64,000 nucleotides of DNA from Sutcliffiella deserti. GTDB lineage: Bacteria; Bacillota; Bacilli; Bacillales; Bacillaceae_I. The notes beneath the pieces were generated by a model that saw nothing but the letters and a program-made list of their open reading frames with translations, did not search any database and was not told the origin of the DNA. A program made the translations under genes and the position numbers. The stretch's first letter is position 1. Every line of letters starts with the position of its first letter. Where the stretch lies: the NCBI RefSeq assembly GCF_020037475.1, contig NZ_JAIQDB010000003.1:62001-126000 (forward strand). Direction: 5' to 3'. Of the stretch, positions 7,430-16,155 are shown piece after piece.

Positions 7430-8638
7430 TTACTTCATAAAAATTTCATGCACATATAATTCAAAATTCCCTTTTTCATCAGATGCATTCTTTAATGTAA
7501 TTTGACCTGTAGAAAGTGTTTCTCCTGTTTTCGCGTCTATCACTGCAACATCTCCAACTGAGTTTGAAGTTATTTGGTGGGGAGCAGCATATAGTTTACC
7601 GTCTTTTATCTGTATCATTGGAATTTGGTCAAGTTCCAGATAAATCCGAACTTCTTGACCAGTTTGTTTGTCATCCAAACGATAAGGAGTCACTACCAGT
7701 TCCTGCTCCTCTAATCTCGTAAAATAAATGATAGATTTATCTACATAGCTAAGTTGGTTCTCCTTGAGATCCAATCCTGGCACATTAATAGACTCTTTTT
7801 CTTTCGTTACAAGATTATAAAGAATTATTTCCTGCTTAAAGTCAGTAACTCTAGTAGATTCTGGTTCTTCAACCATTGTTTCTTCTGTTTTTAGAAAGAT
7901 AATATTTTCGTTCGCTGCAGAAGGATTACTTTCAACTAAACGTACGTATGAATGGGTATGTTCTTGCCACTTCGCAAATGTATAAATGTCTTCATGGGTA
8001 ATTATTTCTTGATTAACAATATCAATCTCATAGATATGCTTTTTATCATGATAGTCATCATTCTTTCTTACCATGTTTTGTGTAATGAGGTATAACTTAT
8101 TATCAATCAGTTGCACATCTTCCACAAAAATATGATCAAGTTCTACAGCACCCGGTACTTCTAGCGCAAAGGAGTTTGTTTTATTATCTTCTTTGTTTAA
8201 CACTGCTATTTCGAATTTAAAATCATCCGGTCCAAACGTACCAAATGTATACTCTACATTTGCATACGCCAAAAACTCATTATCCTCATAATATAAGCTG
8301 CTGCTGGGAAATTTCCCTCTCATGAACGTACGATAGTCTTGTTGTAATTCTTTAATGTATGTCGGGTGATAGCCGATTATCTGATCCAAAAAAGAGCGAC
8401 TATTATAAGTAGATCCTTCAGTTGTGATTCTTAAATTTGTACTAACATAACTCATAGAAGAAGTATTAGAATATGATCCCTCTAACACCAGTGAATCCAT
8501 TACTTGCTCATCACCGCTTTGTGTTTCAATAATAAACTCTGGGTAGTGCTCAGCTGACCTGGCAGAATTCACATAGAACGTTGTGATGCTAAGCACAATA
8601 CCAACAATTATCGCTAACGATTTCCAGTATTTTTTCAT
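7430..8638 (-). CDS. Membrane-anchored extracellular protein of an ABC transporter operon, unknown function
   Basis: 402 residues from an ATG at 8638 that has GGAGAGTG in good position; an in-frame GTG three codons upstream was rejected because it overlaps the ribosome site. An N-terminal hydrophobic stretch (SLAIIVGIVLSITTFYV) acts as signal or anchor. The rest is a soluble beta-rich domain with repeated short aromatic/acidic segments (KLYLITQNM, KLYAAPHQI), suggestive of a beta-propeller, but I cannot assign a family. It follows the ABC permease gene by 13 bases, so it is probably an extracytoplasmic partner or sensor of that transporter. Confidence 0.75.
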   Translation of the reverse strand: MKKYWKSLAIIVGIVLSITTFYVNSARSAEHYPEFIIETQSGDEQVMDSLVLEGSYSNTSSMSYVSTNLRITTEGSTYNSRSFLDQIIGYHPTYIKELQQDYRTFMRGKFPSSSLYYEDNEFLAYANVEYTFGTFGPDDFKFEIAVLNKEDNKTNSFALEVPGAVELDHIFVEDVQLIDNKLYLITQNMVRKNDDYHDKKHIYEIDIVNQEIITHEDIYTFAKWQEHTHSYVRLVESNPSAANENIIFLKTEETMVEEPESTRVTDFKQEIILYNLVTKEKESINVPGLDLKENQLSYVDKSIIYFTRLEEQELVVTPYRLDDKQTGQEVRIYLELDQIPMIQIKDGKLYAAPHQITSNSVGDVAVIDAKTGETLSTGQITLKNASDEKGNFELYVHEIFMK

Positions 8639-8651
8639 ATTACACACTCTC

Positions 8652-9485
8652 CTATACGGTGATCTTTTTAATTAATAAAAATCCACTTAGCCAAGTTGTC
8701 GCTGCAAGCACTATTAGTCCAATTACGATTTCAAGTATCAACAATTCAAGTGGATAAAAGAAATCATTAAGAACAAATTCCTGTAAAAGTAGTGGCGAAA
8801 TTAGGACAACAATCGCAATGGCGCTATAAATAAGACCAGCAAAGATTCCTTTCCACCTGAAACTTCTTTCCATTAGCACCAAGGTAAAAAGTATGGATAC
8901 AACTAACAATCCAGCTCCATAAGATATGAAAAATTCAATAATGCTACTTGGAATAAGAATATTTAATCCTGGCATGCTGGTCACAAGTTCAACCACACCC
9001 ATATCATTGCGGAATTCATTTGGGACCATCGTTTTCATCACAAGCATCTCTAGTGGAAGTAAGATAATTTGAAAAGCAACTAGACCAACTGTCATCATCA
9101 TGATTGTCGTAAGCTTTGCAAAGAAAATATTAAATCGTGTTGTTGGTAGCATTAATAGTCGATAAATAAATGTATTTTTTCCAAGCCAATCTCTGTACCA
9201 AATAAGAAAGATATAAAGTCCAATCCCTGCTACACATAGCGCGATGGGTGCTGCAAACCACAAACTATTTGTAATCTGTAAGAAACTCATTTGACCGAAA
9301 GTATCTAAGAACGCCGCTTTAGACATCATCTCTTCATAAATTTGTTCATTAGCCATGTTCAAATACCGTCTTGATGACATAAAAACACCAATCATCTGCA
9401 TAAGAAATGTAAGCCCAAGTAAGACTGCAAATAGTTTTGCTACACGGTTAAACTCAAAATTTACGAGCTTCAAGTAATTGTTCAT
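8652..9485 (-). CDS. ABC transporter permease (ABC-2 type)
   Basis: 277 residues with about six membrane segments: at 20-38, 68-92, 113-135, 175-200, 213-235 and 245-268. The layout resembles the permeases of YtrA-controlled or bacitracin-type ABC exporters. The start codon overlaps the stop of the ATPase gene (ATGA at 9482-9485), showing translational coupling. Substrate unknown; cell-envelope stress or peptide antibiotic export is a family-based inference. Confidence 0.85.
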   Translation of the reverse strand: MNNYLKLVNFEFNRVAKLFAVLLGLTFLMQMIGVFMSSRRYLNMANEQIYEEMMSKAAFLDTFGQMSFLQITNSLWFAAPIALCVAGIGLYIFLIWYRDWLGKNTFIYRLLMLPTTRFNIFFAKLTTIMMMTVGLVAFQIILLPLEMLVMKTMVPNEFRNDMGVVELVTSMPGLNILIPSSIIEFFISYGAGLLVVSILFTLVLMERSFRWKGIFAGLIYSAIAIVVLISPLLLQEFVLNDFFYPLELLILEIVIGLIVLAATTWLSGFLLIKKITV

Positions 9486-10171
9486 CTCTGGTACACCTCT
9501 CTCATCACATCAATGACAGATTTGCCTTCGTTTTCACGAGCTTCTTCTGCGCTGAATTCTTTTGTAACTAACCCGTTATCTAGTAAGACCACCTTATCAA
9601 TTAAGTGTTCAATATCTCCTACTTCATGTGTTGTAATGATAACGCCTCGATTTTCAATTAAATGGCTCGTAAACACTCTCGCAATATCCTCGCGACTAAA
9701 CATGTCAATCCCCGAGAAAGGCTCATCCATTAATATATAATCCACCTCAAGCGCTAATCCAAGTAATAGATTAACTTTTGCTGTATTTCCCTTTGATAAG
9801 GAAGAAATTCGTTCACTTTGATTTAATCTAAAAAAACCGAGTAATTCGATTGCACGCTCCTGGTTCCAACATGTATAAAAGTCTCCCATAAACTCCATTG
9901 CCTCTCCAATTGTCATACTTGGAAGCATCGTAATCGCATCAGGGACAAATGTGATTTTTTCAAATGTTGTCTTATCTAACGGTTTTCCGTCTATTAAAAT
10001 CTTTCCTTTATTAATAGGGGTAAGCGCCATAATAGCATTTAGTATCGTTGTCTTCCCAACCCCGTTTATTCCTATTAAGCAAGTAATCTCACCCTTGTTT
10101 GCTGTAAAAGAAACGCCTTTTAGTATTTTTTTTCGTCCGTAATTTTTTTCAACCTCTATCACTTCAATCAT
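9482..10171 (-). CDS. ABC transporter ATP-binding protein
   Basis: 229 residues. Walker A GINGVGKTT at about 33-41, signature SSLSKGNTAKV near 123, which is a weak form of the LSGGQ motif, Walker B YILMDEPFSG near 145, and the switch histidine in IITTHEV. It pairs with the overlapping permease gene and is preceded after two bases by the GntR regulator. This arrangement is typical of Gram-positive exporter operons controlled by YtrA-type regulators. Confidence 0.93.
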   Translation of the reverse strand: MIEVIEVEKNYGRKKILKGVSFTANKGEITCLIGINGVGKTTILNAIMALTPINKGKILIDGKPLDKTTFEKITFVPDAITMLPSMTIGEAMEFMGDFYTCWNQERAIELLGFFRLNQSERISSLSKGNTAKVNLLLGLALEVDYILMDEPFSGIDMFSREDIARVFTSHLIENRGVIITTHEVGDIEHLIDKVVLLDNGLVTKEFSAEEARENEGKSVIDVMREVYQR

Positions 10172-10173
10172 GT

Positions 10174-10554
10174 TTAATCCCCCTTATCAACGTGCGCTGT
10201 ATACTTAGCCCTAACCAAATCAAGCAGTTCCTCAACAGGTACCTTAATGGAACCAACAGATGTCGCAAACGTATTTACTGCTTCAATAATCAACTCTTCT
10301 CTCACTTTACCTAGTGTTTTTGTATCTGTTGTAATTTTGCTAGGATGATTACGTTCCGTATAGATCAAGCCCTGCTCCTCCATTTCCTTATACGCTCGTT
10401 GTGCGGTATTAGGATTTACATTCATCCTGTTAGCCAACTCCCGCCTAGACGGTATTTCTTCACCTGGCTCCAACTCACCAATTGCAATTTTCTCTTTAAA
10501 ATAACGAATGATTTGTAAATACACTGGATCACGGTTATTAAACTTCACATCCAT
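10174..10554 (-). CDS. GntR-family regulator, YtrA subfamily
   Basis: 126 residues. A winged helix-turn-helix fills residues 10-75 (PVYLQIIRYFKEKIAIGEL, then PSRRELANRMNVNPNTAQRA). The short C-terminal part lacks the large effector domain of FadR or HutC types, so this is the short YtrA subfamily. It is the first gene of the ABC operon, and two palindromes lie directly upstream at 10601-10656, suggesting autorepression. In B. subtilis YtrA responds to cell-wall antibiotics; whether this one does is inference. Confidence 0.92.
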   Translation of the reverse strand: MDVKFNNRDPVYLQIIRYFKEKIAIGELEPGEEIPSRRELANRMNVNPNTAQRAYKEMEEQGLIYTERNHPSKITTDTKTLGKVREELIIEAVNTFATSVGSIKVPVEELLDLVRAKYTAHVDKGD

Positions 10555-10600
10555 CAGAACAACTCCTATAGAACTTATGACGTAACTAGCTTAGAATGAA

Positions 10601-10656
10601 GTGTATGTATTAAGTGGTTCATACACTATTTATAGGTGTATTATATGGTTAATACA
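10601..10656 (-). promoter_or_regulatory. Two palindromic operator candidates of the GntR-ABC operon
   Basis: GTGTATG at 10601-10607 pairs with CATACAC at 10620-10626 (12-base spacer), and TGTATTA at 10637-10643 pairs with TAATACA at 10650-10656 (six-base spacer). Both contain a GTAT/ATAC core and lie 47-102 bases upstream of the regulator start. Confidence 0.7.
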
Positions 10657-10808
10657 TTATGGTTGTCAATCCTTTCCTAAATAATATTTTTATCCTTTTT
10701 AACCTAAAAAGAGTGCAGTGAAGAAGGAGTGCCCAACAGATATGTAGAAGACATATTCAAGGGGAATTTTTTGAATTTTTTATATTCTTGTAACAATAGG
10801 AGGGACCC

Positions 10809-11204
10809 ATGGGGAGATTAATACATTTTGAAATACATGTAGATGACATGAACCGCGCTAAAAATTTTTATGGTGAAGTATTTGGATGGGCATTTGAAGA
10901 TTATAGCGATTTTGCTGGCATGCCTTATTTTGGGGCAGTGACTGGCGGTGAAGATGAGCCCGGAATTAACGGTGCACTAATGCAGCGTCAAGGTCCTCCT
11001 CCAGAATCCAACCAGCCTTTAAATGGTTATGCTTGTACAATGGGAGTAGAAAATTACGATGCGATCGAAGCGAAAATTCTTGGTAATGGTGGCGTGGTAG
11101 CATTGCCAAAATACGCGTTGCCTGGTATGGCATGGCAGGGGTACTATAAGGACACAGAAGGAAATACATTTGGCATTCATCAACCAGATGTTAATGCAAA
11201 ATAG
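10809..11204 (+). CDS. VOC-family protein (glyoxalase/bleomycin resistance fold)
   Basis: 131 residues, the usual size of a single-unit vicinal oxygen chelate protein with two beta-alpha-beta-beta-beta modules. The N-terminal module has HFEIHVDDMNRAKNFYGEVFGW and the C-terminal module GMAWQGYYKDTEGNTFGIHQ. The acidic residue near the end of each module and His7 could be metal ligands. AGGAGGG precedes the ATG. It is monocistronic with a strong terminator. Close relatives are annotated only as VOC proteins; no substrate can be inferred. Confidence 0.9.
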   Translation: MGRLIHFEIHVDDMNRAKNFYGEVFGWAFEDYSDFAGMPYFGAVTGGEDEPGINGALMQRQGPPPESNQPLNGYACTMGVENYDAIEAKILGNGGVVALPKYALPGMAWQGYYKDTEGNTFGIHQPDVNAK

Positions 11205-11220
11205 ACTATCTGCATATTAG

Positions 11221-11249
11221 AAAAGGCGCTTTAATTGCGCCTTTTTTTT
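11221..11249 (+). terminator. Intrinsic terminator of the VOC gene
   Basis: AAAGGCGC and GCGCCTTT form the stem, followed by eight T. It lies 17 bases past the stop codon. Confidence 0.9.
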
Positions 11250-11322
11250 CAATTTCTGTGGAAGGACCCATTACTCTGTAGTTATATGTGCTTTCTTTAC
11301 TTTAATAAGACTAAAGGAAGAT

Positions 11323-12132
11323 CTAGTTGTGCTTTTCATCATATTCCTTAAGCCATTTTTCAGCAAAATCCACACCTTGCTTAAATGAAAATAATCGGCT
11401 TTCTGCAAGTCCAATTTTATTTATAGATACTTCAAAGTTACTCTCGAATTCTCTTCCTATCTCTTCAAAAAGCTCTTCTCTTGTCTCAATTTCTCGATAG
11501 GTTTTCCAAACACGTTCACCCTCTATAAAAATTGGATTTCCTTTACTTACAATTTCACGATAAGGAATCCTATATTCTGAAAGGTGGAAAGAAGTGTTAT
11601 TACCATATCCAACTCCTAATAATAGGACAAAACAATCCAATTTATATAATTCAGCTAAAGGGGAGTTCTCACCCAAGCCAAATTCCAAACTATGTTCTTT
11701 AATGATTGTTTCCTTATCCTTTCCCCAAGCAGCAAAAGATACCTCTGGATGATTGCTCCTTATGACACCAGGAAAGTTTCGAAATGTTTCAGGTATTTTC
11801 CCCATAGCATAAGTTGGTGTATAAGCTGGGTGAAAAGCAGGCATTGTATCTCGAATAGGTTGCCACCATTCTTTAGGAACAGGAGGCCTTTCCCATCCTG
11901 ATGGATCAGAAAGTAAGGCTGATTGAGTTGGCATAACTAGATTACCTTCTTCTGTTATAACTTCCATTAAGGCTTGAATAACAGCAACTTCTCCTCCATT
12001 TACCCATCCAATCGAGGATAATGAAGAATGAACGATAATGGTCATTCCTTCTTTAACTCCAATTTCTTTCAGATCATCTATAATAGAATTTATTGTATTA
12101 GGAAAATCAACTCTCTCTATTGCTTTCTTCAT
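11323..12132 (-). CDS. AAC(3)-family (YokD-like) aminoglycoside N-acetyltransferase homologue
   Basis: 269 residues. Family signatures include IIVHSSLSSIGWVNGGE (about 31-47), GNLVMPTQSALLSDPSGW (about 66-83), PEVSFAAWGKDK (about 148-159), and LLLGVGYGNNTSFHLSEYR (about 190-208, with the conserved His and Glu). These match the antibiotic_NAT/AAC(3) fold, which uses acetyl-CoA to modify position 3 amino groups of 2-deoxystreptamine. GGAGGAGAG precedes the ATG. Chromosomal Bacillus members such as YokD often have weak or unknown activity, so resistance is not certain. Confidence 0.9.
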   Translation of the reverse strand: MKKAIERVDFPNTINSIIDDLKEIGVKEGMTIIVHSSLSSIGWVNGGEVAVIQALMEVITEEGNLVMPTQSALLSDPSGWERPPVPKEWWQPIRDTMPAFHPAYTPTYAMGKIPETFRNFPGVIRSNHPEVSFAAWGKDKETIIKEHSLEFGLGENSPLAELYKLDCFVLLLGVGYGNNTSFHLSEYRIPYREIVSKGNPIFIEGERVWKTYREIETREELFEEIGREFESNFEVSINKIGLAESRLFSFKQGVDFAEKWLKEYDEKHN

Positions 12133-12278
12133 AATTTCTCTCCTCCAAGCTGTCTTAATTTGAAAATCTCCTTATCCTTAGAATAGCATTCGGTAGCGTC
12201 TTGGCGAAAGGTTCCGGATGGCAGATATAGTGCAATTCGTGTCGATGCGTGTCGAATGGCCTTTATATTGCTCCAAAT

Positions 12279-12358
12279 GGTTGATAAAGCGAAAAAGTGG
12301 CTGATAAATTTAAAAGTTGGACGATATATTAAAAAGTTGGACGATAAAACAGAAAGTT
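12279..12358. repeat. 20-base tandem repeat, four units
   Basis: Four units start at 12279, 12299, 12319 and 12339, each close to GGACGATAAATTAAAAAGTT. A partial fifth unit follows. No start codon with a ribosome site opens this stretch, so the 94-codon open frame across it is not a gene. It lies between the AAC(3)-like gene and the terminator of the methionine operon. Confidence 0.85.
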
Positions 12359-12453
12359 GGATTAAATAATTATTCAAGATGGATAAATTAACCAAATTAA
12401 CAGCTAACTCCACCCAATTCTCTTATAAATGTCCTCCAAAACTACCTAAAACA

Positions 12454-12487
12454 AAGAACCCATTCCTCAATTAGAGTAAGGGTTCTT
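12454..12487 (-). terminator. Intrinsic terminator of the SAM-riboswitch operon
   Basis: AAGAACCC at 12454-12461 pairs with GGGTTCTT at 12480-12487. The minus strand continues TGTTTTAG. It is nine bases past the stop of the FMN-dependent enzyme gene. Confidence 0.75.
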
Positions 12488-12495
12488 CTAAAAGA

Positions 12496-13593
12496 CTAAA
12501 CTTTTATCAGCAAATCTCGGGAAAGAGAGGAAACGGAGCTTATTCCCGCTGTTGCCATTGTTACATCTAGATCCTTAATAAAATTTTCCACCACACTTTT
12601 TACTCCCTCTTCCCCATTAACCGCAAGACCATAAACGTAAGGTCTGCCAAGAAGGACTCCATCTGCTCCAAGGGCCAGGGCTTTTACTACATCCGCCCCT
12701 TTTCGAATTCCGCTATCAAAAAGAACAGGAATACGTCCCTCTACACAGTTAACAATGTCAGGCAAGGCCACTATGGAAGATAGGCATCCGTCAAGCTGTC
12801 TGCCTCCATGATTGGATACAATTACCCCATCTATACCATATTGAATTGCTTTCTCTGCATCAGCAGGATGTAAAATTCCTTTTAAGAGAATTGGAAGCTT
12901 TGTCACCCTACGAATCAAGGAAATATTCTCCCATGTAAAGCTTGGTGCAAAGAGAAGCTTCGTTTGTTCACTAATAGCAGCATTAAAGTCACTTTCCGGA
13001 AAACGAGTAAGCTTATCCCTGAAAACAGGATCTGAAAAATAATTTCCCGAGGCAGCCCCCAATTTAAAGGGAGCATATTGATTCGTGAAATCAGTGGCTC
13101 TCCAACCAAGTGCTGGCATGTCTACAGTTAGAACAATTGCACCATATCCAGCCTGTTCTGCCCTCTTCACAAAGCTTACCGTGATTTCCGGATCACTACT
13201 GCAGTATAGCTGAAACCATTTATCCTCTACCTCAGCCGCGATTTCCTCGAGCGAATTAGTGGAAACTGTACTCGCAATCATTGGAATCCCTAACCTATCT
13301 GCTGCCCGGGCAACGGCAAGATCCGCTTCTGGATGGACGATCCCTAAATTGCCGACTGGTGCTAAGAAATAGGGAGTTTTATAGGTTTTGCCAAATAAGG
13401 ATATCGATAAGTTGCGTTCTGATACATCCTGTAAAAATCTCGGCCTGATTTTCCACTTCCTAAAATCCTTTACATTGTCCTGTAATGTTTCCTCATCCCC
13501 TGATCCGCTTTGCACATAGCTAAATGGATGTGGGTGTAAAGCATTCCGGGCTTTATTTTCCAAATCAATATAATGAAAAATAGTCACTGGCAC
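12496..13593 (-). CDS. FMN-dependent alpha-hydroxy acid oxidase/dehydrogenase (lactate/glycolate oxidase family)
   Basis: 365 residues forming one TIM barrel. The active-site motif SNHGGRQLDG near residue 258 carries the conserved His and Arg. The phosphate-binding motif near the C-terminus reads DSGIRKGADVVKALALGA then GRPYVYGLA. The N-terminus has the family pattern LENKARNAL. Members oxidise L-2-hydroxy acids to 2-oxo acids. It is the last gene of an operon with the MetNIQ importer under a SAM riboswitch, so a sulfur-containing hydroxy acid such as 2-hydroxy-4-methylthiobutyrate is a plausible substrate; that is inference. A GTG start follows the metI stop by four bases. Confidence 0.9.
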   Translation of the reverse strand: MPVTIFHYIDLENKARNALHPHPFSYVQSGSGDEETLQDNVKDFRKWKIRPRFLQDVSERNLSISLFGKTYKTPYFLAPVGNLGIVHPEADLAVARAADRLGIPMIASTVSTNSLEEIAAEVEDKWFQLYCSSDPEITVSFVKRAEQAGYGAIVLTVDMPALGWRATDFTNQYAPFKLGAASGNYFSDPVFRDKLTRFPESDFNAAISEQTKLLFAPSFTWENISLIRRVTKLPILLKGILHPADAEKAIQYGIDGVIVSNHGGRQLDGCLSSIVALPDIVNCVEGRIPVLFDSGIRKGADVVKALALGADGVLLGRPYVYGLAVNGEEGVKSVVENFIKDLDVTMATAGISSVSSLSRDLLIKV

Positions 13594-13597
13594 ACAC

Positions 13598-14263
13598 CTA
13601 GTCTTTCTTTAGTTTAGCAGCCAGATAATTTCCAAGTGACTGCAGACCCTGCACAAGGATGATTAACAACACAACGGTTACATACATAACATCCACTTCA
13701 TAGCGAAGATGGCCGTATCTATATGCGAGATCCCCTAGTCCACCAGCTCCTACTAAACCTGCCATTGCAGTTGCTCCGATGAGTCCTATCGTTGCGATGG
13801 TCAAACCTAACACGATGGAGGACCTCGCCTCCCTAATCATAACGTTCCAAATAATATCCTTCGTTCTAATACCCATCGCTTCATATGCTTCTATAACCCC
13901 TTTATCAACCTCTAAAAGAGACGATTCCATTAATCTAGCAATATACGGAGCAGTGTATACTACTAACGGTACAATTACACCGGTTACCCCAATGGAAGTA
14001 CCAACGATGAGCTTAGTAAATGGCAAAATAAAGAATAGTAGAATAATAAATGGAATAGAACGAATGATATTAATGATGACGTTTAAGGCACCATGTAAAT
14101 ATGTATTATCCAAGCTTTTCCCCGGCCTGGTCAAAACAAGTAATACTCCAAGCGGCAAGCCAATCACAACAGAAATGGATAGAGAAATCGACAACATTTG
14201 AAAGGTTTGGATAATAGCCTCCCAAATATCTATCCCCCATTCTTCTATAAAGCTTTGAATCAT
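13598..14263 (-). CDS. metI: MetI, methionine ABC transporter permease
   Basis: 221 residues with five membrane segments. The EAA loop reads EAYEAMGIRTKDIIWNVMIR at about residues 124-143. The C-terminus GLVGAGGLGDLAYRYG is typical of MetI/MetP. The start overlaps the stop of metN by four bases (14260-14263), so translation is coupled. It forms the membrane channel for methionine uptake with MetN and MetQ. Confidence 0.95.
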   Translation of the reverse strand: MIQSFIEEWGIDIWEAIIQTFQMLSISLSISVVIGLPLGVLLVLTRPGKSLDNTYLHGALNVIINIIRSIPFIILLFFILPFTKLIVGTSIGVTGVIVPLVVYTAPYIARLMESSLLEVDKGVIEAYEAMGIRTKDIIWNVMIREARSSIVLGLTIATIGLIGATAMAGLVGAGGLGDLAYRYGHLRYEVDVMYVTVVLLIILVQGLQSLGNYLAAKLKKD

Positions 14264-15273
14264 TGTGCCACCTCCTCAATAATGACACCTTGTTCTTTTA
14301 AGTATTGAATGGAGCGGTCTGTTTCCTCAACCGGTCCCTTCAGATGAACAAGCAGGCTTCCGAATGGTTCGCCCTTTAGTTGTGTAATATTGCCGGAAAG
14401 AATGTTCGGGTACACATCATATTTTTTACTAATCGTTGCAAGTGCAGGCTCCTTCGAAGATGATCCGATGTATTTAAAAGACACGATTTTCCCTGTATCA
14501 CGAAGAGACGTAAGAATTTCCTCTGACAGCTGATGGTTAAACAGACTATCAATAAATTTTTTGGTCGTTTTTTCTTTTGGATGGGTAAAAATATCGACTG
14601 TTTTTCCTTGTTCAATAATCTTCCCGTTTTCCATTACTGCTACCCTGTCACAAACTCGCTGTATAACATGCATTTCATGGGTAATGAGGAGGATTGTAAT
14701 ACCCAGCTCTTTGTTTATTTTTAAAAGAAGATCTAAAATGGCTTCCGTTGTATCAGGATCAAGAGCACTTGTCGCCTCGTCACTTAGAAGAATTTCAGGC
14801 TCATGAGATAATGCCCGGGCAATTGCCACCCTTTGCTTTTGGCCGCCTGAAAGCTGACTTGGATAAGATTCTGTTTTGTCAGTAAGCCCAACTATCGATA
14901 AATATTTTCTCACTCTTTCATCAATCTCTGACTTGGGTAGTCCCGTTAAGCGGAGTGGGATGGCAATATTTTCGTAAACCGTTGCTGTCTTCAACAGGTT
15001 AAAACCTTGAAAAATCATGCCAATCTTTCTGCGTGCTAATAACAGTTTTTGTGAGGATAAAGAAGTCAGGTCTGTCCCGTCGATAATCACTTGCCCTCCA
15101 GAAGGCTTTTCAAGCAGGTTAACACAACGGATTAGTGTGCTTTTACCCGCTCCACTGTAGCCGATTACACCAGAAATTTCTCCCTTTTGAACTTCTAAAG
15201 AAACATCCTGTAAGGCGTCAACCTTCCCCTTTTTAGTAATAAAGGTTTTCTCTATATTTAATAGCTTAATCAT
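14260..15273 (-). CDS. metN: MetN, methionine ABC transporter ATP-binding protein
   Basis: 337 residues. Walker A GYSGAGKSTL near 38, signature [16 protein letters not shown] near 140, Walker B ILLSDEATSALD near 161, and the switch His in ITHEM. After residue 240 follows the NIL domain (C-terminal ferredoxin-like regulatory domain of MetN, about residues 255-337), which binds methionine and limits uptake. It sits in the order metQ-metN-metI in one operon under a SAM riboswitch. Confidence 0.96.
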   Translation of the reverse strand: MIKLLNIEKTFITKKGKVDALQDVSLEVQKGEISGVIGYSGAGKSTLIRCVNLLEKPSGGQVIIDGTDLTSLSSQKLLLARRKIGMIFQGFNLLKTATVYENIAIPLRLTGLPKSEIDERVRKYLSIVGLTDKTESYPSQLSGGQKQRVAIARALSHEPEILLSDEATSALDPDTTEAILDLLLKINKELGITILLITHEMHVIQRVCDRVAVMENGKIIEQGKTVDIFTHPKEKTTKKFIDSLFNHQLSEEILTSLRDTGKIVSFKYIGSSSKEPALATISKKYDVYPNILSGNITQLKGEPFGSLLVHLKGPVEETDRSIQYLKEQGVIIEEVAQ

Positions 15274-15330
15274 GGGGTGTTCTCCTCCCTAAGAAGTAAG
15301 GGTCACTATAAATAGCGACCCAATTATTTT

Positions 15331-16140
15331 TTACCAAGATGCCACTACAGATCCTTCAAATGTGTCTGCAATAAATTGTTTTACTTCGTCTGAATGATAA
15401 GCCTTAATCAGCTTCTCTAATACAGGGTCATTCTCGTTTTCTGCGCGTACTGCAAGTAAGTTAACCCAAGGAGAATCACTTGGCTCAATAAAGATGGAAT
15501 CTTTTGTCGGTACAAAGCCGTGTTCAACAGCAAAGTTGGTGTTAATCGCAGCGGCTGCCAGTTCATCCAGCTGTCGGGGAATTTGAGATGCTTCAAGTTC
15601 TACAAATTCAAGATTCAGGTTATTTTCTTCAATGTCTTTTACAGTAGCTCCAACGTCTGCATCTTCCTTAAGTTTAATTAAGCCTGCCTGCTCGAAAAGG
15701 ATAAGAGCGCGTGCACCATTTGTAGGATCGTTTGGAAGGCCCACTTTATCTCCCTCTTTTAACTCGCTAACATCCTTTATTTCCGATGAGTATATACCCA
15801 TTGGAAAGTTTACCGTATTGGCAATTTCAACAAGATCTAAATCGCGGTCTTCTTTAAATTTATCTAAATAAGGCTTATGCTGAAAGCTGTTTACATCTAA
15901 ATCTCCTTCATCAAGTGCTACGTTTGGCATTACATATTCGTTAAACACAACGATTTCTATTTCCAGCCCATCCTCTGCAGCTACTTCCTTTACCTTTTCC
16001 AGGATTTGTTCATGTGGACCTGCCGTTACTCCAACCTTCAGTTTGTCTTCACTCAGTGCACTTCCTGCTTCTTCTCCTCCACAAGCGGTAACTACAAGTA
16101 GCAAAAGGACATTTAAAAATACAAATAAGATTTTTTTCAT
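15331..16140 (-). CDS. metQ: MetQ-type methionine-binding lipoprotein (NlpA family)
   Basis: 269 residues. The signal peptide ends in lipobox VTAC (Cys20). The mature part starts LKVGVTAGPHEQILEKVKE, the standard beginning of NlpA/MetQ proteins, and has the two-lobe fold with DVNSFQHKPYLD. The family binds L- or D-methionine and related compounds and delivers them to MetNI. GGAGAGAG precedes the ATG. The upstream dehydrogenase gene ends 15 bases before this start, so the genes are co-transcribed. Confidence 0.95.
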   Translation of the reverse strand: MKKILFVFLNVLLLLVVTACGGEEAGSALSEDKLKVGVTAGPHEQILEKVKEVAAEDGLEIEIVVFNEYVMPNVALDEGDLDVNSFQHKPYLDKFKEDRDLDLVEIANTVNFPMGIYSSEIKDVSELKEGDKVGLPNDPTNGARALILFEQAGLIKLKEDADVGATVKDIEENNLNLEFVELEASQIPRQLDELAAAAINTNFAVEHGFVPTKDSIFIEPSDSPWVNLLAVRAENENDPVLEKLIKAYHSDEVKQFIADTFEGSVVASW

Positions 16141-16155
16141 ATGTGATCTCTCTCC

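Noticed and set aside
12129..12413. 94-codon minus-strand open frame upstream of the AAC(3)-like gene
   Set aside because: It runs through the 20-base tandem repeat and has no ribosome site; the residues follow the repeat period.
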